Below are positions 1-5,636 of a stretch of 7,142 bases of DNA, piece by piece (the stretch's first letter is position 1; each line of letters starts with the position of its first letter). The translations under genes were made by a program, and so were the position numbers. The notes beneath the pieces are model-generated. The model was not told the origin of the DNA and did not search any database. It saw only the letters and a program-made list of their open reading frames with translations. The DNA comes from Armatimonadota bacterium (GTDB lineage: Bacteria > Sysuimicrobiota > Sysuimicrobiia > Sysuimicrobiales > VGFF01), in the NCBI GenBank assembly GCA_016868955.1, contig VGFF01000103.1, positions 1 to 7,142 of the forward strand. Direction: 5' to 3'.

Positions 1-391
1 GGAACAGGTTCTCGCGTCCGGTCAACTCGGGGTGGAATCCGGCGGCCAGATCGAGCAACGGCGCCACTCGGCCGGCGACGCGCACGCGGCCGATCGTGGG
101 CCGCAATACGCGAGCGACGACTTTCAGCAAGGTGCTCTTGCCGGCGCCGTTGCGACCCATGATGCCCAATGACTCTCCATTGGCGATGTCGATCGAAACG
201 TCGCGCAGTGCCCAGAACGTATCGTACGACACGCGGCGCGATACGCGGCGGATCGCATACTCCTTCAAGGAACCGGTCCTCTCTCGGGGGACGATGTATC
301 GGACTCCGACCGATTCCAGACACACTACAGATCCGGCCGCATTGCGCTGGACGTTCGTCATCGTGGTATCAGAGACGATACGAAACTTCAT
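1..391 (-). CDS. Polysaccharide ABC exporter ATP-binding protein (Wzt/TagH-like), N-terminal part only
   Basis: This is the first 130 codons of a cytoplasmic ATPase that would power export of a surface polysaccharide (O-antigen or teichoic-acid type) through the permease encoded just upstream. Walker A is GRNGAGKST at residues 79-87. An N-terminal extension containing SLKEYAIRRV (41-50) precedes the nucleotide-binding domain, as in Wzt/TagH proteins, and the family-typical FHPELTGREN lies at about 119-128. The frame runs off the window at base 1, so Walker B, the signature motif and any C-terminal carbohydrate-binding domain are not visible. I chose the ATG at 389-391, which overlaps the permease end by 23 nt and has AAAGG 3 nt upstream. 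An in-frame ATG at 359-361, just after the permease stop, is the alternative but lacks a Shine-Dalgarno. Identity is secure at family level; the exported glycan is unknown. Confidence 0.88.
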   Translation of the reverse strand, partial: MKFRIVSDTTMTNVQRNAAGSVVCLESVGVRYIVPRERTGSLKEYAIRRVSRRVSYDTFWALRDVSIDIANGESLGIMGRNGAGKSTLLKVVARVLRPTIGRVRVAGRVAPLLDLAAGFHPELTGRENLF

Positions 392-1193
392 CAGCCTTTC
401 GCGCGAAAAACATCCAACCGCCGGCGAAAATCGCGCCGCTGAACGCCGCCGCCGCGATCAGAGTGGCCCACTCCGGCCACGTTCCGAAGTATAGCGCGTG
501 TCGGAACAGCTTCACGAGATGATACAGCGGATTCAGATTGAACATCCACCAGCGGTACGCGGTCTGCACGATCTCCTCCGGATAGAAGATCGGAGTCAGG
601 TAGAGCCAGGCCAAGAGCACGATCTGATACATCTCGGCGACGTCGGTGAAGTACATGTTGAGCGTCGACAGCGCAAGCGACAGCCCCACCGTGAAGAGGA
701 CGAGGAAGAGAACCGCGATCGGCAGCACGAAGACCGCCGGCCGCAGCGGCACGCCGAATACCAGCAGCAACAGGACGAGCGGCACGAGGGACAAGCAGAG
801 GTTGACCAATCCGCTGCCGGTAGCCGATAAGGCGAAGGTCGTCCGCGGCAAATAGATGCGACGCAGGAGCGCGCCCCCCCACGATAGCTCCGCCATGGCT
901 TGCGCCGTCACCTGCGAGACGAAATTGTAGACGATGAGGCCGGTGAGAAGGAAGACCGGAAACGCGCGCGTCGATGAGAAAAGCTGGGAGAACGCGAGTG
1001 TGACGACGACCATCAGGCCAAGCGGGTTCAGCATCGTCCAGGCAATGCCGAGGATGGAGCGCTTGTACCGCGTGACGACGTCTCGGCGCACCAATTGGCC
1101 CAACAAGGCGCGGTACCGGTAGACTTCGACGAGCTCCTCGATCGCCGGGGCTAGACGGCGTTCCGAGTCATAGACGGTCGGACCCGTTGCCAC
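369..1193 (-). CDS. Polysaccharide ABC exporter permease (ABC-2 type, Wzm/TagG-like)
   Basis: This integral inner-membrane protein should form the channel of a polysaccharide exporter with the ATPase that follows. From the chosen start it is 274 aa, usual for the family. The N-terminal amphipathic segment and the stretch RRDVVTRYKRSILGIAWTML (about 36-55) are typical of Wzm/TagG permeases. Hydrophobic segments fall near residues 51-72, 79-95, 125-147, 153-176, 188-204 and 244-263, giving about six membrane spans. TPIFYP (200-205) and NPLYHLV (221-227) are conserved family motifs. The start is GTG at 1191-1193 because AGGAGG lies 7 nt before it. An in-frame ATG at 1215-1217 would add eight residues and has only AAGGGG about 9 nt upstream. 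The gene ends in TGA and overlaps the ATPase start. It is separated from glmM by about 140 nt, so it may begin its own transcription unit. Confidence 0.9.
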   Translation of the reverse strand: MATGPTVYDSERRLAPAIEELVEVYRYRALLGQLVRRDVVTRYKRSILGIAWTMLNPLGLMVVVTLAFSQLFSSTRAFPVFLLTGLIVYNFVSQVTAQAMAELSWGGALLRRIYLPRTTFALSATGSGLVNLCLSLVPLVLLLLVFGVPLRPAVFVLPIAVLFLVLFTVGLSLALSTLNMYFTDVAEMYQIVLLAWLYLTPIFYPEEIVQTAYRWWMFNLNPLYHLVKLFRHALYFGTWPEWATLIAAAAFSGAIFAGGWMFFARKADEVSYRL

Positions 1194-1200
1194 AGCGCAA

Positions 1201-1206
1201 CCTCCT
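1201..1206 (-). promoter_or_regulatory. Strong Shine-Dalgarno deciding the permease start
   Basis: The minus strand reads AAGGAGGTT here, with AGGAGG 7 nt before the GTG at 1191-1193. It lies inside the longer open frame that begins at ATG 1217, so it argues for the shorter protein. Confidence 0.75.
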
Positions 1207-1282
1207 TGAACAGACATCTTATTTCGCCCCTTGAACAGCCCGAACGGAACTGTCGAACACGTTTCTGTCTTCGGTTGCAGCC

Positions 1283-1293
1283 CGGAAGTTACC
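1283..1293. repeat. Direct repeat CGGAAGTTACC, copy 1
   Basis: This 11-bp sequence is repeated exactly at 1329-1339, with starts 46 bp apart, flanking most of the glmM-exporter gap. It could be a paired binding site or chance; function is unknown. Confidence 0.45.
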
Positions 1294-1328
1294 TTTCCCT
1301 TCTGGGTTAGCTCAAACGAATGGTTCTT

Positions 1329-1339
1329 CGGAAGTTACC
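1329..1339. repeat. Direct repeat CGGAAGTTACC, copy 2
   Basis: Exact second copy of the 11-mer at 1283-1293. It includes the glmM stop codon (1335-1337), so part of its sequence is coding. Confidence 0.45.
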
Positions 1340-2663
1340 GGTCACCCGACAGTTCTCGGATCCGCTCCGCGAGCCCCTGTGCCGCGGACTCGGCCGTCTC
1401 GCGATCCTCGTGCTCGACCATCACGCGAATCAGAGGCTCGGTGCCGGATGGGCGAACCAGGAGTCTACCCCGCCCCCTCATCCGGTCGTCCGTGTCCCGG
1501 ATGGCGGCGACGACCCCGGCATGCTTCATTGCTTCCTCGCGGCATCCTACGCGGACGTTCAACAGAACCTGCGGGATCCGGTGCACGCCGCCGACGAGCG
1601 CGCTCAAAGATCGGCCGGCGGCGATCAGCGCGTTGACGAGGTGGACGGCGGTCATCAATCCGTCGCCGGTCGCGCCCCACCGCGAGAAGATTATGTGACC
1701 GCTCTGCTCGCCGCCGAGAACCGCGCCGCCGGCCTCCATCTCATCGAGCACGTACCGGTCGCCGACGCATGCGCGGTCCATTTCGATGCCTTCCTCGAGC
1801 AGGGCGCGCTCGACGCCGAGATTCGTCATGACTGTCGCCACGATGCGCCTCGGCACGAGCTCGCCGCGATGCGCGAGGTGGCGTGCGCACAACGTCATGA
1901 TCAGGTCCCCGTCGACGAGGGCGCCGCGCTCGTCGATCGCGATGACGCGGTCGGCGTCGCCGTCGTGGGCGAGCCCCAGATGCGCGCGGTGCCGCCGCAC
2001 CGCTTCCTGAGCGCGCGCCGGCGCGGTCGAGCCGCAGTCAACGTTGATCCGCTCGCCGTCCGGCTCCGCGTGCAACGCGATGACCTCGGCGCCCAGACGG
2101 GACCACAACGCCGGGGCGAGGTGATACGCCGCCCCGTAGGCGCAATCCACGACGACGCGTAGACCCTCTGCGCCGGTCGACGCCGCCACCAGGTGGTCGA
2201 GGTAACGCCCCTGGCTATCTTCGATGCGCTCGATGCTCCCGATCGCCTTCCCAACGGGACGGTCCGCGGTCGCTTGCATCGCGGCTTCGATACGATCTTC
2301 GTCGCCATCGTTGAGCTTGCGGCCGGCCGGGCCGAAGAACTTGATGCCGTTGTCTTCGATGGGATTGTGGGACGCCGAGATCATGACGCCGGCGGACGCC
2401 CCCAAGACGGGAATCAAGTAAGCGACGGCGGGCGTCGGCAGGATGCCAGCGCGCAATACGCGCACGCCGGCGGAACAGAACGCGGCCGCCACCGCCGCTT
2501 CCAGCATCGGGCCGGACACGCGAGTGTCGGACCCGATCACGATCGCGCCACCGGCCGGAGCAAGCACGTGGGCCGCGGCCCGGCCGACCGTGAACGCGAG
2601 CTCGGGCGTCAGGTCGTCGTTGGCGACGCCCCGAATGCCGTCCGTGCCGAAGAGCCGAGCCAT
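1335..2663 (-). CDS. glmM: Phosphoglucosamine mutase GlmM
   Basis: GlmM interconverts glucosamine-6-phosphate and glucosamine-1-phosphate in the cytoplasm, feeding UDP-GlcNAc for peptidoglycan and surface glycans. The protein is 442 aa, normal for the family. It has the N-terminal LFGTDGIRG (4-12), the phosphoserine loop SASHNP (96-101) with catalytic Ser98, the metal-binding DGDADR (234-239), the sugar-recognition GEQSGH (318-323) and the phosphate-binding RPSGTEP (404-410). No key residue is missing. ATG at 2661-2663 is supported by GGAGG 4 nt upstream. The gene follows cdaA and ybbR, the conserved order of the c-di-AMP module. In Bacillus, Lactococcus and relatives GlmM also binds CdaA and lowers its activity, so the grouping is regulatory as well as metabolic. 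Its first 55 nt are overlapped by the tail of the ybbR frame. It ends in TAA. Confidence 0.97.
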   Translation of the reverse strand: MARLFGTDGIRGVANDDLTPELAFTVGRAAAHVLAPAGGAIVIGSDTRVSGPMLEAAVAAAFCSAGVRVLRAGILPTPAVAYLIPVLGASAGVMISASHNPIEDNGIKFFGPAGRKLNDGDEDRIEAAMQATADRPVGKAIGSIERIEDSQGRYLDHLVAASTGAEGLRVVVDCAYGAAYHLAPALWSRLGAEVIALHAEPDGERINVDCGSTAPARAQEAVRRHRAHLGLAHDGDADRVIAIDERGALVDGDLIMTLCARHLAHRGELVPRRIVATVMTNLGVERALLEEGIEMDRACVGDRYVLDEMEAGGAVLGGEQSGHIIFSRWGATGDGLMTAVHLVNALIAAGRSLSALVGGVHRIPQVLLNVRVGCREEAMKHAGVVAAIRDTDDRMRGRGRLLVRPSGTEPLIRVMVEHEDRETAESAAQGLAERIRELSGDR

Positions 2664-3232
2664 CGAACCTCCAAAGGTGTTTGTGGCTTAACGAGTTTGA
2701 TCTGCAAGGTGACGTCGTGAGGCGAGACGCCGGCGACGTAGACGCCTCGCGGCAGGGGGACTTCCAACGAAACGGGCGTCGTACCGTCGTGCCTCGGCGA
2801 AACGTTCGCCAAGACGGCGATGTCGTCCGGCACCACTCGGTCGATCGCCTCGTGCCCACCGACAACACGCAAGGTAACCGCCGTGGGGTCCGCCGAGGCG
2901 GTGGCTCCCACCGGCACGCCCTCGATCCGCACGGGTATCCCGGTGAACGTGCGATCGGCCGGGGAAGCGACGACGACGAGCCGAACGACCACCGTTTGAC
3001 CGCCGTCCGCGGTCACCCGATCCGGCAACCGCACGCGCACGTGCCTTTCCGCCTCCCCCTTGATGCCCCGGAGGTTCACCGGTTCGGTGGGGATCGACTG
3101 CAACTGCGACATCGCGTCGAGCCGTCCGTTCACCGAGATCACGGCCGGCGTGACCTCGATGAGCGCCAACCGCAGCCCGCCGGCTGGCTCACCGATCACC
3201 GTCGGGTTGACCGCGAACGAACGGGCCACCAA
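2609..3232 (-). CDS. YbbR/CdaR-type protein, C-terminal half downstream of an in-frame TAG
   Basis: These codons continue the N-terminal YbbR half in exactly the same reading frame, resuming two codons after the TAG at 3236-3238. The 207-codon frame holds two more YbbR repeats: one headed by RSFAV at residues 4-8 and one by RTFTG at 94-98. It has no signal peptide or membrane segment of its own, so on its own it would stay in the cytoplasm, the wrong side for YbbR domains. The first possible starts are TTG (3232) and GTG (3229), right after the stop, with only a weak AGGGA nearby. Re-initiation is possible but not well supported. I read it as the distal part of one four-repeat CdaR protein, split by a nonsense change, a sequencing error or a read-through codon. 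Its last 18 residues run into glmM by 55 nt and look unlike a YbbR repeat. Confidence 0.7.
   Translation of the reverse strand: MVARSFAVNPTVIGEPAGGLRLALIEVTPAVISVNGRLDAMSQLQSIPTEPVNLRGIKGEAERHVRVRLPDRVTADGGQTVVVRLVVVASPADRTFTGIPVRIEGVPVGATASADPTAVTLRVVGGHEAIDRVVPDDIAVLANVSPRHDGTTPVSLEVPLPRGVYVAGVSPHDVTLQIKLVKPQTPLEVRWLGSSARTAFGASPTTT
2668..2672 (-). promoter_or_regulatory. glmM ribosome binding site within the ybbR 3' end
   Basis: GGAGG sits 4 nt before the glmM ATG. It lies inside the preceding ybbR frame, so glmM can be initiated independently even if translation of ybbR stops early at the TAG. Confidence 0.7.
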
Positions 3233-3235
3233 TCC

Positions 3236-3238
3236 CTA
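3236..3238 (-). other. In-frame TAG interrupting the YbbR reading frame
   Basis: The minus strand reads GTA CCG ATC AAC TAG GGA TTG GTG, giving VPIN-stop-GLVARSF. A single base change, such as CAG to TAG, would restore one open frame from 3901 to 2609. None of the other complete genes in the window ends in TAG (TGA or TAA only). Confidence 0.85.
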
Positions 3239-3901
3239 GTTGATCGGTACGGTGACCACGACCTGCGCGGGCTGGATCGTCAGACCTTCGATCACCTCGC
3301 CGGTCGGTCCGAGGACGCGGACGCGAACGCTCGTCCTTTGATTCGCGCGCAGACCCGCCGCGTCGATGGTCGCAACGGCGCGGCGCGCCGCGTCAACGAG
3401 CACACGCGGACCTTGGATCGTCACCGCGGCCGGACGAACGTCCGGTACACCGGGCACCAACGCGGACGACGGCCCCCCTTGCAGGATCACTTCGACGGAC
3501 AATGGCCGTTGCGCGACGTTGTCCAACACGACCAGGGCTTCTTCGGGTCGGGTCGAGAGGACGCGCAGGTCGGGCGGCGTGTTGACGCCCACGGGCAGGC
3601 GATGCTGCCCGGCATCCGCGCCGGCGACGCTGACGAACGCGTAGAACGACTCGGCCCCCGCCGCCGTCATCTCCGTTCGCGGGCCGCGGACACGGATATC
3701 GACCTTGGCGAGCGCCTGCACGACTTGAAGATCCGCCGCCACGCCGCGTACGCGCAGGTCCACCGCGAACGTGCGTTCGATTTCCGGATTCTGTCCGGCG
3801 ACGACAATATACCAGATCAGGACGGCAACCAACACGGAGAGCCCGAAGAAGAGATTGCGCTCGCGGGCGACGTACGGCGCGCTCACGCCATACGTCGCCA
3901 C
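3236..3901 (-). CDS. cdaR: YbbR/CdaR-type membrane-anchored regulator, N-terminal half
   Basis: In studied species CdaR (YbbR) is anchored in the membrane with its YbbR repeats outside and modulates the diadenylate cyclase CdaA. This 221-codon frame has one membrane segment at about residues 17-36 and then two beta-rich YbbR repeats, headed by RTFAV at 43 and RPLSV at 132. It ends at TAG in the strand leading into repeat 3. Joined to the downstream frame the protein would be about 430 residues with repeat heads at 43, 132, 227 and 317, a regular spacing of 89-95. The start is taken as GTG 3899-3901, overlapping cdaA by 19 nt. GTG 3884-3886, which shares a GTGA with the cdaA stop, is an equally credible start; neither has a clear Shine-Dalgarno, suggesting translational coupling to cdaA. 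If TAG truly terminates, a product with anchor and two repeats may keep partial function. Confidence 0.85.
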   Translation of the reverse strand: MATYGVSAPYVARERNLFFGLSVLVAVLIWYIVVAGQNPEIERTFAVDLRVRGVAADLQVVQALAKVDIRVRGPRTEMTAAGAESFYAFVSVAGADAGQHRLPVGVNTPPDLRVLSTRPEEALVVLDNVAQRPLSVEVILQGGPSSALVPGVPDVRPAAVTIQGPRVLVDAARRAVATIDAAGLRANQRTSVRVRVLGPTGEVIEGLTIQPAQVVVTVPIN

Positions 3902-4689
3902 GGCCAGGCCATGGAGGTCCGCGACGACGCGCGCAGCAACAGGCCGACGATCAGGTTCTTGAGCTCCTCCTCCGTGACGCCGCGCGTCAGCGCGCCTTCG
4001 CGCGCCACCGAGATCGTCCCTGTCTCCTCCGACACGACGATCGCCAACGCGTCCGTTTGCTCGGTGATTCCGATCGCGGCCCGGTGGCGCGTGCCGAGCG
4101 TGTGGCTGATCTGGCTACTCTCGGTCATCGGCAGCAGGCAGCCGGCGGCCATCACTCGGTTGCCCTGGACGATGACCGCGCCGTCGTGCAGCGGCGTGTT
4201 CGGAAAGAAGATGTTGATGATCAGCTGCGACGTCAGCACGGCGTCGATCGGCACACCGGTTTCGCTGAACTCCGTGAGCCCCGTCTCTCGCTCAAGGACG
4301 ATGAGCGCCCCGATCGGCCGCTGCGCCAGGACGCCCGCCGTGCGCGCGAGGTCGCCCGCGAGCGTGGTGACGGCGTTACGGTCGAGCTGCGCCGACGGGA
4401 TCTGGATGAACCGGGCGCGACCGATCTGCTGCAGGATGCGGCGCAGCTCCGGCTGGAACAAGACGAGCAGCGCGACCGGAACGAACGCCCCCAAGTAGCC
4501 GAGGATCGCCTGTAACGCGTGCAAACGAAAGTGCGCGGCCGCGCCGTAGACGAGGAACAACACGACCATGCCCTGCACGAGCTGAACCGCGCGCGTGCCG
4601 CGGATGAGCAAGAGGAGCCGGTAGACGATCCCCGCGACGATCGCGACGTCGACGAGATCCCAGATCCGCACAGGCACGCCAATGTTCAT
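3883..4689 (-). CDS. cdaA: Membrane diadenylate cyclase CdaA (DisA_N/DAC domain)
   Basis: CdaA condenses two ATP molecules into the second messenger c-di-AMP, which controls potassium and osmolyte transport and cell-wall homeostasis. From the chosen start it is 268 aa, close to the roughly 273 aa of characterised CdaA. Three N-terminal membrane segments are visible at about 13-29, 36-52 and 57-78, followed by a short coiled linker and the cytoplasmic cyclase domain. Catalytic motifs are intact: LHDGA (167-171, with the DGA metal-binding Asp169) and GTRHRAA (199-205, RHR at 201-203), followed by VSEETG (219-224). ATG 4687-4689 was chosen because it precedes the first membrane segment directly and forms an ATGA overlap with the argF stop. 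Starting at 4812 would add 41 Arg-rich residues that merely shadow argF. No Shine-Dalgarno is visible, so translation probably depends on argF coupling. The C-terminal tail ends in WPWRRMA and overlaps ybbR. Confidence 0.96.
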   Translation of the reverse strand: MNIGVPVRIWDLVDVAIVAGIVYRLLLLIRGTRAVQLVQGMVVLFLVYGAAAHFRLHALQAILGYLGAFVPVALLVLFQPELRRILQQIGRARFIQIPSAQLDRNAVTTLAGDLARTAGVLAQRPIGALIVLERETGLTEFSETGVPIDAVLTSQLIINIFFPNTPLHDGAVIVQGNRVMAAGCLLPMTESSQISHTLGTRHRAAIGITEQTDALAIVVSEETGTISVAREGALTRGVTEEELKNLIVGLLLRASSRTSMAWPWRRMA

Positions 4690-5618
4690 AACAGGAGCGC
4701 GAGCAACGCTTTCTGCGCGTGCAGCCGATTCTCGGCTTGATCGAGGACGGCCGAATGTGGCCCGTCGAGGACGTCGGAGGTGATCTCTTCCCCGCGGTGC
4801 GCCGGCAGGCAATGCAGCACGACGACCTCAGGGTCGGCGGCCGCGACGAGCTTCCCGTCCACTTGGAACGGCGCGAATGCGCGCGCCCGCGCCGCCTTCT
4901 CCGCCTCCTGCCCCATGCTAGTCCAGACGTCGGTATAGATGACCTTCGCGCCGGCGACCGCTTCGTAGGGCCCGTGCGTGAGGCGCACGACCGCGCCCGT
5001 CTGCTCGCCGGCCGTGCGCGCGGCCGCGACGACCGTCGGATCCGGCGCGTAGCCTTCCGGCGTCGCGACGTGCACCGACAATCCGAGCTTGGCCGCGCCG
5101 AGGAGGAAAGAGTGGCAAACGTTGTTCCCGTCTCCGACCCAGGCAGCGGCGCTTCCGGCGAAGTCTCCGATCTTCTCCTGCACGGTCAGCAGGTCGGCGA
5201 GCGCTTGGCACGGATGCTCGAGGCCCGAAAGGCCATTGATGACCGGCACGCGCGCGCCGGCGGCGAGCGCCTCGACCGTCGCGTGCTCGAACGTCCGCGC
5301 CATGATGCCGTCGACCCAGCGCTCGAGATTCGCCGCGACGTCGGCGACGCTCTCCCGCACACCCAATTGGATCTCCGCGCTCCCAAGGACGACGGCGTGG
5401 CCGCCGAGCTGCCGCATTCCCAACTCGAACGTAACGCGCGTGCGCAGCGACGGCTTCTCGAAGATCATTGCGAGCGACTTCCCGCGCAGCAGGCCGTGGT
5501 CGTGCCCGCTGCGTTGATCGCGCTTGAAGGTGACCGCCAGCGCGAGGATCTCGCGGATCTCCTCGCCAGAGAAATCGGCGAGCGACAGGTAGTCCCGGCC
5601 GCGGAGCGTTCTGCTCAT
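4686..5618 (-). CDS. argF: Ornithine carbamoyltransferase
   Basis: This cytoplasmic enzyme transfers the carbamoyl group of carbamoyl phosphate to ornithine, giving citrulline in arginine synthesis; the catabolic ArcB form runs in reverse. The 310-aa length is standard. Carbamoyl-phosphate binding is shown by EKPSLRTR (54-61, the SxRTR variant of STRTR) and HPCQ (135-138). The ornithine side is shown by GDGNN (162-166), DVWTSMG (230-236) and HCLPAHRG (269-276). All the expected catalytic positions, including Cys270, are present. ATG at 5616-5618 has GGAGG 6 nt upstream. The COG2403 gene ends 18 nt upstream, and the stop codon shares ATGA with cdaA, placing argF in the c-di-AMP operon. No other arginine gene is seen here, so anabolic and catabolic roles cannot be told apart; the biosynthetic role is the default. 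Confidence 0.95.
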   Translation of the reverse strand: MSRTLRGRDYLSLADFSGEEIREILALAVTFKRDQRSGHDHGLLRGKSLAMIFEKPSLRTRVTFELGMRQLGGHAVVLGSAEIQLGVRESVADVAANLERWVDGIMARTFEHATVEALAAGARVPVINGLSGLEHPCQALADLLTVQEKIGDFAGSAAAWVGDGNNVCHSFLLGAAKLGLSVHVATPEGYAPDPTVVAAARTAGEQTGAVVRLTHGPYEAVAGAKVIYTDVWTSMGQEAEKAARARAFAPFQVDGKLVAAADPEVVVLHCLPAHRGEEITSDVLDGPHSAVLDQAENRLHAQKALLALLL

Positions 5619-5624
5619 CGAGAT

Positions 5625-5629
5625 CCTCC
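5625..5629 (-). promoter_or_regulatory. argF ribosome binding site
   Basis: GGAGG lies 6 nt before the argF ATG, inside the 18-nt gap after the COG2403 gene. Confidence 0.65.
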
Positions 5630-5636
5630 GCCGGCG

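Larger units (their letters stand above)
1194..1334 (-). other. Intergenic leader between glmM and the exporter genes, with an 11-bp direct repeat
   Basis: This is the only sizeable gap between genes in the window and looks less GC-rich than the coding regions. The 11-mer CGGAAGTTACC occurs on the plus strand at 1283-1293 and again at 1329-1339, the second copy covering the glmM stop codon. I see no stem followed by a T-run, so no intrinsic terminator for glmM, and no convincing -35/-10 pair. It is the most likely place for an exporter promoter, but that rests on position and composition only. Confidence 0.4.

Noticed and set aside
1260..1300. Possible hairpin (CTTCGG with CCGGAAG, one bulge) downstream of glmM
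   Set aside because: The stem is short and imperfect and no T-run follows on the minus strand, so it does not support a terminator.
1218..1334. TTGAGC with a TAACTT-like element about 18 nt downstream as an exporter promoter
   Set aside because: The -10 match is only three of six bases and similar matches are common by chance.
2681..4498. A 605-codon open frame on the plus strand opposite ybbR and cdaA
   Set aside because: It lies antisense to clear YbbR and CdaA coding sequence, its translation is Arg/Asp/His-rich without domain features, and long antisense frames are expected at this GC content and codon bias.
4690..4812. N-terminal extension of cdaA from 4812
   Set aside because: The 41 extra residues are Arg/Ala-rich, overlap the argF 3' end out of frame, and precede a perfectly placed ATG with an ATGA overlap.
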